Under the pieces are notes generated by a model. That model saw only the letters and a program-made list of their open reading frames with translations, was not told the origin of the DNA and ran no database searches. Made by a program: the position numbers and the translations under genes. Of a DNA stretch of 64,000 nt, positions 45,551 to 54,644 are shown piece after piece. The DNA is from Ktedonobacteria bacterium brp13 (GTDB lineage: Bacteria > Chloroflexota > Ktedonobacteria > Ktedonobacterales > Ktedonobacteraceae): assembly GCA_015099395.1 (NCBI GenBank), contig AP024096.1, positions 8,721,485 to 8,785,484 of the forward strand. The letters are read 5' to 3'. Position 1 is the stretch's first letter, and each line of letters begins with the position of its first letter.

Positions 45551-45654
45551 CGGAGCCCCTCTCTCTCCGCTTGCGTCGATGAGTAAAGGGGAACCTGAAG
45601 GGTTACACAATTTATTCGACAAATGACACATTTGAGAGAAAGAAGTAAACACTC

Positions 45655-47019
45655 ATGGATCTCAGTGAACCATCCAACGAGGTTGTTGCTCCTGTCGCCG
45701 TAGTCGTACCAGCGCGACGTGTCTCAATCTTCGATCATATGAACATCAACGCCTTCTGGATTGCCCAGAATTTTCACTGGCAGGCGCTGTTAGCCATTGT
45801 GCTTCCCAGTATGATCGTGAAATTCCTTGGTGATGCCAACAAGGATATCAATCTGGCCATAGTAGTGATCTGGGGCACGATTGTCGCGATAGTCGTCAAT
45901 CCCCTGGTTGGCGCGATCTCGGACTACGCGACCTTTCGCATGGGCCGACGGCGGCCCTTTATGATCTGGGGCACGATTTTTAATGTGATCGCCCTGGTCC
46001 TTTTTGCTTTCGCACCAACCTGGTTCTCTGCGACTGGCCTGCTGGTCGCCTTTATTCTGCTGTTCATCCTGTTGCAACTGACCAATAATGTCGCCAACGC
46101 GCCCTGGAGTGCGATCATCGCGGATAATGTGCCCCAGAATCAGCGCGGGGTCACTGCTGGCTTCAATGGCCTCTTCACTCTCCTGGGTACGGCTCTGGGG
46201 GCGCTTGTTGCTGGTCTCATCGTCAATAAAAACGACAGACTGCCTATCTACCGTAACGAGATCGTGCAAATTTTTCTGTTGATCGCAGTGGTACAGATCG
46301 TGTTTGTCGTGTATACCATTGTGACGGTCAAGGAAACTCCCTTACAGACTGAGGCAAAGTTTGAACTAATGCCGGTATTGAAGCGTTTTCTCTTTAATCC
46401 GGCCCGTTATCCTGATCTTTCGTGGGTCTTGCTGGCGCGTTTACTGCTGATGATGGGCATCTGGGGAGTGTTTTACTTCCTGGAGTATTATTTCGATGAT
46501 GTGCTGGGCGGTCCTGGTGTAAAGACCATTATCTTTGGCTCGGCCTTCTCCGGTGAGGAGTTTAATGGCGCGCTTTTCCAGCCTATTTTGCTGGTCGCCG
46601 CGTTGCCAGCCTCGTTAATCGCGGGCTGGATTTCTGATCACTATGGGCGCAAAGGGATGGTCTATCTCTCTGGAGCGGTGATGTCGGTTGTCTGCATTAT
46701 CTTTATTCTGTTCCCCAGTCAGGGCTTCATCCTGCTCGCCGGTGTTTTCTTTGGGATCGGCTACGGCGCATATTCCAGTGTGGACTGGGCGCTGACCTGT
46801 GATGTGCTTCCGCCAACCGATGAGGCAGGAAAATTTCTGGGTATCTGGTCAGCCATGGGCATCATTCCACAGGTTGTCGGTATCACGGTTGGCGCTCTGA
46901 TTCTCCAGGCACTCCGTGGCATGCCCAATCATTTAGGGTACAGCGTGCTGTTTGCAATCACCATTCTCTATTTCGTGCTCGGCACAGTGATTATCAAACA
47001 GGTCAAAGGGGTAAAATAG
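45655..47019 (+). CDS. MFS transporter (GPH sugar:cation symporter-like)
   Basis: 454 residues with twelve likely membrane segments. The loop 2-3 motif is NPLVGAISDYATFRMGRRRPFMIWG, with its core SDYATFRMGRRRPF, a strong MFS/GPH marker. A second such loop is WISDHYGRKGMVYL after helix 8. The N terminus is cytosolic and short. It probably imports a glycoside or sugar, because the next gene is a GH3 glycosidase 5 nt downstream. Transport direction and substrate are inference. Confidence 0.85.
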   Translation: MDLSEPSNEVVAPVAVVVPARRVSIFDHMNINAFWIAQNFHWQALLAIVLPSMIVKFLGDANKDINLAIVVIWGTIVAIVVNPLVGAISDYATFRMGRRRPFMIWGTIFNVIALVLFAFAPTWFSATGLLVAFILLFILLQLTNNVANAPWSAIIADNVPQNQRGVTAGFNGLFTLLGTALGALVAGLIVNKNDRLPIYRNEIVQIFLLIAVVQIVFVVYTIVTVKETPLQTEAKFELMPVLKRFLFNPARYPDLSWVLLARLLLMMGIWGVFYFLEYYFDDVLGGPGVKTIIFGSAFSGEEFNGALFQPILLVAALPASLIAGWISDHYGRKGMVYLSGAVMSVVCIIFILFPSQGFILLAGVFFGIGYGAYSSVDWALTCDVLPPTDEAGKFLGIWSAMGIIPQVVGITVGALILQALRGMPNHLGYSVLFAITILYFVLGTVIIKQVKGVK

Positions 47020-47024
47020 TCTAC

Positions 47025-49673
47025 ATGGATATCAAAAAGCTTATCAACGACATGACATTAGAGGAAAAGGCCTGCCTGTGTTCCGGGCACGATATGTGGC
47101 ACACCAAAGCGATAGAGCGCCTGGGCATTTCTGCTATTCTTGTTTCCGATGGTCCACATGGCCTGCGTAAACAGCCGGAGGGTAGCGATACCTTTGGGAT
47201 CAATGTCAGCATTCCTGCGACATGTTTTCCTCCTGCTTGCACAACTGCCAGTTCCTGGGATCCCGATCTGCTGCGACAAATTGGGGCCGCGATCGGCGAA
47301 GAATGTCTGCAGGAGCAGGTCTCTGTATTGCTCGGTCCTGGCGTGAATATTAAGCGCAATCCACTGTGTGGGCGCAACTTTGAATATTACTCCGAAGATC
47401 CCTTCCTCTCCGGCGAACTGGCTGCGGCCTTTATCGTAGGCGTACAGGCGCAAGGCATTGGTACCTCGCTTAAACACTTTGCTGCCAATAATCAAGAAAC
47501 CAGACGCATGACCATCGACGCCATTGTGGACGAGCGGGCGCTGCGCGAAATCTACCTGCCCGGCTTTGAGAAGGCGGTCAAGCAAGCCCACCCGTGGACG
47601 GTTATGAGCGCCTATAACCGGCTGAATGGCATCTACTGCTCAGAACAGGAGCGGCTGTTGACGAGCATCCTGCGCGCTGAATGGGGCTTTGATGGTGTAT
47701 TGCTGACTGATTGGGGCGCATGTAACGATCGCACGGCTGGTCTGGCGGCTGGCCAGGATCTGGAGATGCCCGGCGGACTGGACTCTAACGATCAGAGCAT
47801 CGTTGCGGCGGTCAAAAGCGGCCTGCTGGCCGAAAGCGTGCTCGATTGCAGCGTTGAACGGCTGCTGACATTGATCGCACGTGCGCAGGACAATCTGCGC
47901 TCGGATTACCACTATAACGCTGATGAGCACCACGCGCTGGCGCGGATGGCAGCAACGCAATCCGCCGTACTGCTGAAAAACGACGAGAACATTCTGCCGC
48001 TTGCTACATCCGCGAAGCTAGCGGTCATCGGCAATCTGGCGAAGAAGAGCCGCTACCAGGGAAGCGGCTCTTCACTTATAAACCCGACCCGCCTGGAGCA
48101 CGCGCTGGATGTGTTGGGGGAGCGCAGCCTCAATATTGCCTATGCGGATGGCTACGATCGTCTCAGCGACAATGTGGATGAGCAACTGCTCGCGGATGCC
48201 TGCCAGGTCGCCAGTAGTGCCAAAGTAGTCGTTGTCTTTGTTGGGCTGACCGAACTCGCCGAGTCGGAAGGCTTTGATCGCGAGCATATGCGCCTGCCAG
48301 CAAACCAGAATATCCTGATAGAGCGTCTGGCCGGGGTCCATGAGAACTTGATCGTGGTACTCTTGGGAGGATCTCCAGTCGAAATGCCCTGGATTGGCTC
48401 GGTCAAAGCCTTGCTCAATATGTATCTCCCCGGTCAGGCTGGCGGGAGCGCGGTGGTTGATCTGCTTTTCGGTAACGTCAACCCTTGTGGAAAGCTGGCA
48501 GAAACGTATCCGCTGCGCTACACAGACACAGCCTCCGCCAGGAACTTTCCCGGCGGCCCACTGACCGTCGAATACCGCGAAAGTATTTATATCGGCTATC
48601 GCTACTTTGATACGGCGCGCCAGGATGTCCTGTTTCCCTTTGGACACGGTTTAAGCTACACCAGTGTTACCTACGACCGCATGGTACTTTCTGCGCACAC
48701 GCTCACCGACAAGGACACACTCCAGGTTTCCGTGATTGTGACCAATAGCGGGTCGCGTGCCGGAGCGGAGATTGTTCAGGTCTATGTTCGCGCAGTCGCC
48801 TCGACCGTTTTCAAACCAGAAAAAGAACTCAAAGCCTTCCAAAAGGTACTCCTCCAACCGGGTGAGAGCACCGCAATTGAGTTGACACTGGACAGGCAAG
48901 CTTTCGCCTCTTACGATGTCGATACAGCCGCCTGGCTGGTAGAGAGCGGGGAATACGAGATTATCGCAGGCGCGTCAAGCCGCGACCTCCGCCTCAAAGA
49001 GACGGTGACCATCCAATCCGCAGATTGCGTTCCGAACCGTCTGGAGGCTCTGGCAGACTATTACCAGCTTGTGACAAATAAGGGCGAGATCACTGATGTA
49101 GCATTCGCGGCCCTGTATGGCCAGCCGTTGCCAACCAGCCCACGGGATGCGCAACGAGATGCACGATCGAACGAAGCAGCTCTAGACCATCTTCCGTACG
49201 GTTGTGTTTTCTATGAGGACGTGGTATTTCTATTCTGTCTCCAACAAGCAAGCACTATGACCAATATGGCTTCAGGAGCCGCTTTGCACGGGATAGTCTG
49301 CTTGCTTACATCTCGTTGCTGGTCCTACGGGATGCGCAACGAGACAGCGCGCAAGCCGTATACGGCCAACTCAACCCTGGGCGACATCAAAGGCACTTTG
49401 ATCGGCAGAATTCTATACCTGATTATCATCAATCTGGCAATGAAAGCAAACACCGATGGTGATCTCGAACGCCAGCTTGCCACCCGCAAGATGCTACAAC
49501 GCATGATGCCAGAATATCCCCTGCGCAGCATCGCAATCTCCAGCGGAGGTATGCTAACCTACGGTATGATGGAGGGCATTGTCATGATGGCCAACAGGAA
49601 GTTTTTCCGAGGTGTGCAAAAAATGCTCGGCTCGCTGCCGAAAAGGGACAGGCACCTACTTTCTCCTCGATGA
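47025..49673 (+). CDS. Glycoside hydrolase family 3 (beta-glucosidase-like)
   Basis: 882 residues without signal peptide, so cytosolic. The (beta/alpha)8 domain has the substrate-binding KHFAANNQE (150-158) and the nucleophile in LLTDWGACNDR (Asp229). Then the alpha/beta sandwich (VVVFVGLTELAESEGFDRE, NPCGKLAETYP, YRYFDTARQDVLFPFGHGLSY) and a fibronectin-III-like end (VSVIVTNSGSRAGAEIVQVYV). Near residue 707 the usual tail is interrupted by about 60 foreign codons and resumes at PYTANSTLGDIKGT. It probably hydrolyses the glycoside imported by the MFS carrier. Confidence 0.9.
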   Translation: MDIKKLINDMTLEEKACLCSGHDMWHTKAIERLGISAILVSDGPHGLRKQPEGSDTFGINVSIPATCFPPACTTASSWDPDLLRQIGAAIGEECLQEQVSVLLGPGVNIKRNPLCGRNFEYYSEDPFLSGELAAAFIVGVQAQGIGTSLKHFAANNQETRRMTIDAIVDERALREIYLPGFEKAVKQAHPWTVMSAYNRLNGIYCSEQERLLTSILRAEWGFDGVLLTDWGACNDRTAGLAAGQDLEMPGGLDSNDQSIVAAVKSGLLAESVLDCSVERLLTLIARAQDNLRSDYHYNADEHHALARMAATQSAVLLKNDENILPLATSAKLAVIGNLAKKSRYQGSGSSLINPTRLEHALDVLGERSLNIAYADGYDRLSDNVDEQLLADACQVASSAKVVVVFVGLTELAESEGFDREHMRLPANQNILIERLAGVHENLIVVLLGGSPVEMPWIGSVKALLNMYLPGQAGGSAVVDLLFGNVNPCGKLAETYPLRYTDTASARNFPGGPLTVEYRESIYIGYRYFDTARQDVLFPFGHGLSYTSVTYDRMVLSAHTLTDKDTLQVSVIVTNSGSRAGAEIVQVYVRAVASTVFKPEKELKAFQKVLLQPGESTAIELTLDRQAFASYDVDTAAWLVESGEYEIIAGASSRDLRLKETVTIQSADCVPNRLEALADYYQLVTNKGEITDVAFAALYGQPLPTSPRDAQRDARSNEAALDHLPYGCVFYEDVVFLFCLQQASTMTNMASGAALHGIVCLLTSRCWSYGMRNETARKPYTANSTLGDIKGTLIGRILYLIIINLAMKANTDGDLERQLATRKMLQRMMPEYPLRSIAISSGGMLTYGMMEGIVMMANRKFFRGVQKMLGSLPKRDRHLLSPR
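49142..49344 (+). repeat. 18-bp direct repeat bounding a foreign insert in the GH3 gene
   Basis: ACGGGATGCGCAACGAGA occurs at 49142-49159 and 49327-49344, 185 bp apart, with an inverted GCAACGAGATG at 49309-49319. The segment between translates without stops but looks unlike GH3 proteins (Cys- and Met-rich). This fits a miniature insertion or partial duplication that happens to remain open. Confidence 0.55.
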
Positions 49674-50069
49674 CGATGACTTTCGTGTGTATTTAAAAGA
49701 AGTCAAGATGGGTTCTGTCAGGACTCAAACCATATCTTGGCATCGAGTCAAGCTTCTGTTATTCTTCTCCAAGTATGAAACGTGAAAGAGAAGCTGAGAT
49801 CTATGAACTGTCCCGGTATTGTCAACTTAATATAAATTGCTGAGTTAATTAAAAAGAATCAATCAAAAGTGGGGACTCAGCCCATATTTTTCTTCACAAT
49901 GAGCTCGTTCTTCGCTCTTAAAAATGAGGCCGGTGGGGAAAACTCATCAACAGAATTTATGAAGTTGACAATACCCTACGAGTTGTGCGTTTCCTGAACA
50001 AAGATATACAAGAGGCGGCCCGCGTGTTTCTTGAGAAATGCCGGCCATAATTCACGGGATGTTAGTAAT
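49674..50069. other. Gene-free, AT-rich spacer
   Basis: It separates the glycosidase from the Atu-type operon and has no supported gene, repeat or terminator. It presumably contains the promoter of the 50070-56633 operon; a consensus pair was not clear. Confidence 0.4.
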
Positions 50070-51449
50070 ATGGATACTATGAAGACTCCTAAGACAGTGC
50101 GCGTGGGGGCAGCGGAAGGCTTCTATGGCGACGCGCTCGGTCCTGCTATCGAGAGCGCCCAACACGGCAACATACGTTACCTTTGTTTCGACTGTCTCGC
50201 CGAGCTCACGATGGCAATTCTCCAAAAAGATCGCCAGAAGGATTCCTCGCTGGGCTATACTCGCGATATCACTCCTTCAATGAAGGCCCTGCTTCCGATA
50301 GCACGGGAGAAAGGCATCAAGATTCTCACCAATGCAGGAGGTATCAATCCGAAGGGTGCTTTGAAAGAAGTCATGCATATCGCCAAAGATCTCGGTCTAC
50401 ACGGCCTCAAAATTGCCTGTGTGACGGGGGACGACCTTCTCGACCAGTTGGACGAACTGCGCGCAAAAGGCATTTCCCTGGATCACATGGAGACGGGGCA
50501 AAGCATAGAGGAAGTTCTCGACCGCATGCTCTTTGCGAACGCCTACCTCGGGACAGAGGCGATAGTGGACGCCCTGCGTTACGGAGCGGACGTGGTGATC
50601 ACCGGGCGCACAACCGACTCTGCTCAATTCCTGGCCCCTCTTATCTATGAATTCGGCTGGCAAGACGAAGATCGCCTTGCGCAGGGCATTCTGATGGCAC
50701 ATCTGCTGGAATGTTCGGGTCAATCCACCGGCGGGAACTTCAGCGGCGATTGGCGAAGCATAGAGAATCTCGACCGCATCGGCTTCCCTATCGCAGAGGT
50801 GCAGGAAAATGGTGAGTTCGTCATCACGAAGCCAGGGGGCACTGGTGGACTCGTCTCGGTGGATACCGTCAAAGAGCAGATGGTTTATGAGATCCACGAC
50901 CCATCGTGCTATATTACGCCCGATGTGGTATTGGATATGACAAGTGCATGCCTTGAAGACGTAGGGCCGAACCTGGTGCAGGTGACTGGCGCACGGGGCA
51001 AACGTCGTCCAGATACCCTGAAGGTCGTAATGGGCTATCAGGATGGATGGCTCGGGCAGGCAATGGTTGGCTTCTCGTGGCCGGACGCACTTGAGAAAGC
51101 ACAGGCGGCGGATAGGATTGTGCGCAAGCAGATCGAACAAGCGGGACTTGCGTACAACGAAATCCGCACAGACTTCATCGGCTATAATTCGCTGCATGGG
51201 CCTCTTTCGGAACTGCCTGTGGGTGAGCCAAACGAGATCTATCTGCGCATAGCCGTCCGTGCACGCGACCGTAGGGAGGCAGAGAAGCTAGGACGCTTCT
51301 TTCCACCCCTGGCCCTCAATGGCCCCCCCACGATGAGCGGATTCATGGGGATCACACCACCACGAGAGCTTCTAGGTATGTGGTCTTGTCTGGTGCCTCG
51401 GGAAGAGATCGAGAGCAAGATAGAAATACAAATTGAGGAGATCAAGTAG
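50070..51449 (+). CDS. atuA: AtuA family protein (acyclic terpene utilisation, DUF1446)
   Basis: 459 residues; start at ATG 50070 (ATG 50079 or the in-frame 50031 are alternatives). Family marks are VRVGAAEGFYGD near the start, YLCFDCLAELTMAIL, TNAGGINPKGA, GADVVITGRTTDSAQFLAPL, ECSGQSTGGNFSG and GFMGITPPREL at the end. AtuA is conserved in gene clusters with acyl-CoA carboxylases in Pseudomonas citronellol/geraniol and leucine catabolism, but its biochemical role is not established. It opens an operon of five genes with tight spacing (1-41 bp). Confidence 0.9.
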   Translation: MDTMKTPKTVRVGAAEGFYGDALGPAIESAQHGNIRYLCFDCLAELTMAILQKDRQKDSSLGYTRDITPSMKALLPIAREKGIKILTNAGGINPKGALKEVMHIAKDLGLHGLKIACVTGDDLLDQLDELRAKGISLDHMETGQSIEEVLDRMLFANAYLGTEAIVDALRYGADVVITGRTTDSAQFLAPLIYEFGWQDEDRLAQGILMAHLLECSGQSTGGNFSGDWRSIENLDRIGFPIAEVQENGEFVITKPGGTGGLVSVDTVKEQMVYEIHDPSCYITPDVVLDMTSACLEDVGPNLVQVTGARGKRRPDTLKVVMGYQDGWLGQAMVGFSWPDALEKAQAADRIVRKQIEQAGLAYNEIRTDFIGYNSLHGPLSELPVGEPNEIYLRIAVRARDRREAEKLGRFFPPLALNGPPTMSGFMGITPPRELLGMWSCLVPREEIESKIEIQIEEIK

Positions 51450-51450
51450 G

Positions 51451-51819
51451 ATGGTCACGGTCAAGCTCCGCGCATTCGCGCAAGCCCGATCCGGGGACAA
51501 GGGAAATACGGTGAATATCGGGCTCTTCGCACCGACCGATGCGCTCTACGAAACGCTCGTGCAGGAAGTCACATCGGAAAAGGTGAAGCAGCATTTCGAG
51601 GGGCTCGTTGAAGGAGAGGTTCAGCGATACCTCCTGCCCAACATTCGGGCGTTGAACTTCGTATGCAAGGAGGCCCTCAATGGTGGCGGCTCCGCGTCCA
51701 TACGCATGGACAACCTGGGCAAGTGCTTTGGTGCGAATCTCCTGCGAATGGAGATCGACATTGAGGAGCAACTGCTGGAGGAGAGCGGCGTTGGTACGGG
51801 GCGTACCGCTACCAAATAA
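51451..51819 (+). CDS. Small AtuA-associated domain protein
   Basis: 122 residues starting at ATG 51451, one base after the atuA stop, with GAGGAG upstream. LRAFAQARSGDKGNTVNIGLFA is the signature of the ferredoxin-fold-like domain often fused to the C terminus of AtuA in other bacteria. NGGGSASIRMDNLGKCFGANLL ends the fold. Here it is a separate gene, so AtuA function is probably a two-subunit complex. Confidence 0.85.
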   Translation: MVTVKLRAFAQARSGDKGNTVNIGLFAPTDALYETLVQEVTSEKVKQHFEGLVEGEVQRYLLPNIRALNFVCKEALNGGGSASIRMDNLGKCFGANLLRMEIDIEEQLLEESGVGTGRTATK

Positions 51820-51842
51820 AAGGAAGAGTTAAGAGGTGTTTT

Positions 51843-53000
51843 ATGGACCACATCACTCCTGAAGAATATCAACTTGCTTATGAGAGTGTATATGAATTTG
51901 CTCAAAAGGAGATTCGTCCCCACAATGCGGAGATCGAACGGTCCGACGAATTTCCCACGTGGCTCTGGAAGCGCCTGGCAGAACAAGAATATCTCGGCGT
52001 AGGAATTCCCGAAGAGTATGGAGGAAGTGGCGGAGATTATTATATGGCTGGACTGATGCTGCGTGGCATAACACGAGTTAACCCCGCCATTGCTATGTCA
52101 GTAGGTGCGCATCTTAATCTTTGTGGGCACAATATCCTGCGTAACGGGACAGAACAGCAAAAGCGGATGTATCTCCCCCAGTTGGCACGTGCAGAAATAG
52201 TCGGTGGCTTAGCTCTGACGGAACCTAATGCTGGCTCGGATGCGATGGGAATTCAAATGACGGCCACGCGTACGGATGGAGGGTATCTGCTGAATGGAAC
52301 AAAGGTATTCATCACAAATGGACCCATTGCCGATATACTCGTTGTCTATGCGAAAACTCTCCCTGGTGCACAGAGTCGAGGCATTACTGCTTTTATCTTC
52401 GAGACGCAGACACCTGGATACTCCGTGGCCCGAAAGCTTTCGAAAGTAGGGATGCATGGTTCACCTACTGGCGAGCTTGTCTTTGAAAACGCCTTTGTTC
52501 CCGATGCAAACATTCTTGGCAAGATCAACGAGGGATACAAAGTCGTGATGAGCGGTCTCGACATGGAACGGGCCATTTTTGCATCGAGTGGAATTGGCCT
52601 TCTTGAAACGACTCTGGAACTGTCCCTTAAGTATGCACAAGAACGCGAGCAATTTGGCCAACCTATCGCTAACTTCCAATTGATTCAGGTAAAGCTGGCG
52701 GATATGCATGTCGATCTCCAAGCCTCACGGTTGCTCGCGCAGCAATGCTTCCAGCTTGCACAGCAAGGGAAGCGTATCAGTAAGGAAGCTGCAACGGCAA
52801 TCCTCTATGTTGGGCGAGTATGTACTCGTGCTACCCATGAAGCAATGCAAATCTTTGGGGGCTGGGGCTACACAACAGAATTCGATGTTGAACGGCTCTG
52901 GCGTGATGCCCGGCTTTTTGAGATTGGTGCTGGCACTACCGAAATCCGTCAGTTGATTATCGCCCGCGAGTTGCTTGGTCAGCGCGGTCATGATGCATGA
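51843..53000 (+). CDS. Acyl-CoA dehydrogenase (AtuD / isovaleryl-CoA dehydrogenase-like)
   Basis: 385 residues, full length. FAD- and substrate-binding segments: ALTEPNAGSDAMGIQMTATR, VFITNGPIADILVVYAKT, LSKVGMHGSPTGELVFENAFVP. C-terminal helix bundle: QIFGGWGYTTEFDVERLWRDAR and GTTEIRQLIIARELLG. It should introduce the alpha,beta double bond in an acyl-CoA before the carboxylase acts. The start ATG 51843 follows AAGGAAGAG... and AGAGGTG. The neighbours suggest a branched substrate such as isovaleryl- or citronellyl-CoA. Confidence 0.9.
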   Translation: MDHITPEEYQLAYESVYEFAQKEIRPHNAEIERSDEFPTWLWKRLAEQEYLGVGIPEEYGGSGGDYYMAGLMLRGITRVNPAIAMSVGAHLNLCGHNILRNGTEQQKRMYLPQLARAEIVGGLALTEPNAGSDAMGIQMTATRTDGGYLLNGTKVFITNGPIADILVVYAKTLPGAQSRGITAFIFETQTPGYSVARKLSKVGMHGSPTGELVFENAFVPDANILGKINEGYKVVMSGLDMERAIFASSGIGLLETTLELSLKYAQEREQFGQPIANFQLIQVKLADMHVDLQASRLLAQQCFQLAQQGKRISKEAATAILYVGRVCTRATHEAMQIFGGWGYTTEFDVERLWRDARLFEIGAGTTEIRQLIIARELLGQRGHDA

Positions 53001-53041
53001 TTGCAAGACCAATAGGACAACCCGGCCAGGTAAGGAAGAGT

Positions 53042-54637
53042 ATGAGTATACTAAGATCGCAACTAGATGTGTCCTCCGATATGTATCGTGCCAGCAGGGA
53101 TGCAATGCTAGAGCGGCTCCGAGAGGTGAACCGCCAGCTTGATATCGTATTGCAAGGCGGTGGAGAGCAGTATGTGAAGCGTCACCGGCAACGGGGAAAA
53201 CTCCTGGTACGCGAGCGCATCGAACTCCTGCTTGACAGAGATTCGCCGTTTCTGGAACTTTCGCCGCTCGCTGGCTATGGCACCGAGGACGCTCTCGGCT
53301 CTGGACTCGTGACCGGTATCGGTGTAGTGAATGGCGTGGAATGTCTTATCGGGGCGAACGATCCTACTGTCAAGGGCGGCACATCGAATCCCAGTACGGT
53401 GATGAAGCAACTGCGAGCGCTCGAGATTGCTCGCCACAACCGTCTCCCGGTGGTAAACCTTACCGAGTCGGGCGGGGCTGATCTGCCCAACCAGGCACGT
53501 ATCTTTGTGCCAGGAGGCAAGGTATTTCAGGAACTCACCAGTCTCTCCGCCGCCGGAATTCCTACGATAACGCTTGTCTTTGGGTCCTCTACGGCAGGTG
53601 GTGCCTATGTGCCGGGTATGAGTGACTACACTATTTTTGTGAAAGGTGAGGCAAAAGTGTTTCTGGGTGGACCACCATTGGTAAAAATGGCGATAAATGA
53701 GGATGCTGATGAGGAAGAGCTTGGCGGGGCTGAGATGCACGCGCGAGAGTCGGGGCTTGCAGACTATCTCGCTGTAGATGAGATGGATGCCATCCGGCTA
53801 GGTCGGCAGGTGGTCGCCAGACTCAACTGGCACAAGCAGGGGTCTGGGCCAACCATACCAACGAGCGAGCCGCTCTATACAGGGGAGGAACTCCTGGGAT
53901 GCGCGGCAATGGACGTGCAGACGCCAGTAGACGCGAGAGAGATTCTGGCACGCGTCCTGGATAGCTCGGCCTTCGATGAATTCAAACCGCTCTACGGTAC
54001 GACTCTCGTGACCGGCTGGGGCTCCATTCACGGCTTTCCGATTGGCGTGCTGGCCAACAATGGTATTCTCTTCTCCGAGGAGTCGCAGAAGGGTGCGCAA
54101 TTCATCCAGCTGTGCAACTTCCGTGATATCCCGATTATCTTTGTGCAGAACATTACTGGCTTCATGGTCGGCACGCGCTATGAGAAAGGTGGCATTATTA
54201 AGGATGGTGCGAAGCTGATCAATGCAGTTTCTAATTCCACCGTCCCACACATCACACTCATGGTTGGGGCGAGCTACGGGGCTGGGAATTACGGTATGTC
54301 TGGACGCGCTTATAATCCTCGCTTCGTCTTTACCTGGCCCAATCACCGCATTGCCGTTATGGGTGGGAAGCAACTTGGAGGGGTTATGTCTATTGTACGC
54401 CGCACTGCTTCAGAGCGCGCGGGCCGTCCATACGATGAAGACGCCGACGCTGCGATGCGTCGTGCCGTCGAGGAACAGATCGACCGAGAGTCTACCGCCC
54501 TCTACGCTACCGGGCACATATGGGATGACGGAATCATTGACCCTCGCGATACCCGAACGGTGCTGGGCATTGCTCTTTCTGTTGCCCACTCCGCGCCTGT
54601 AAAGGGAGCGGTCGGCTATGCCGCGTTTAGAATGTGA
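53042..54637 (+). CDS. Acyl-CoA carboxylase beta subunit (carboxyltransferase)
   Basis: 531 residues from ATG 53042 (AAGGAAGAG upstream). Both crotonase-like halves are present: NDPTVKGGTSNPSTVMKQLR, VNLTESGGADLPNQARIF, FGSSTAGGAYVPGMSDY in the N half, and FIQLCNFRDIPIIFVQNITGF, MVGASYGAGNYGMSGRAYNPRF, ANMGGKQLGG-like AVMGGKQLGGVMSIV in the C half. The layout is that of methylcrotonyl-CoA and geranyl-CoA carboxylases rather than propionyl-CoA carboxylase. It forms a complex with the alpha subunit encoded 7 bp downstream. Confidence 0.9.
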   Translation: MSILRSQLDVSSDMYRASRDAMLERLREVNRQLDIVLQGGGEQYVKRHRQRGKLLVRERIELLLDRDSPFLELSPLAGYGTEDALGSGLVTGIGVVNGVECLIGANDPTVKGGTSNPSTVMKQLRALEIARHNRLPVVNLTESGGADLPNQARIFVPGGKVFQELTSLSAAGIPTITLVFGSSTAGGAYVPGMSDYTIFVKGEAKVFLGGPPLVKMAINEDADEEELGGAEMHARESGLADYLAVDEMDAIRLGRQVVARLNWHKQGSGPTIPTSEPLYTGEELLGCAAMDVQTPVDAREILARVLDSSAFDEFKPLYGTTLVTGWGSIHGFPIGVLANNGILFSEESQKGAQFIQLCNFRDIPIIFVQNITGFMVGTRYEKGGIIKDGAKLINAVSNSTVPHITLMVGASYGAGNYGMSGRAYNPRFVFTWPNHRIAVMGGKQLGGVMSIVRRTASERAGRPYDEDADAAMRRAVEEQIDRESTALYATGHIWDDGIIDPRDTRTVLGIALSVAHSAPVKGAVGYAAFRM

Positions 54638-54644
54638 GTCAAAG

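Noticed and set aside
50397..51197. 266-codon leftward frame opposite atuA
   Set aside because: Antisense shadow of a conserved gene in GC-balanced sequence.
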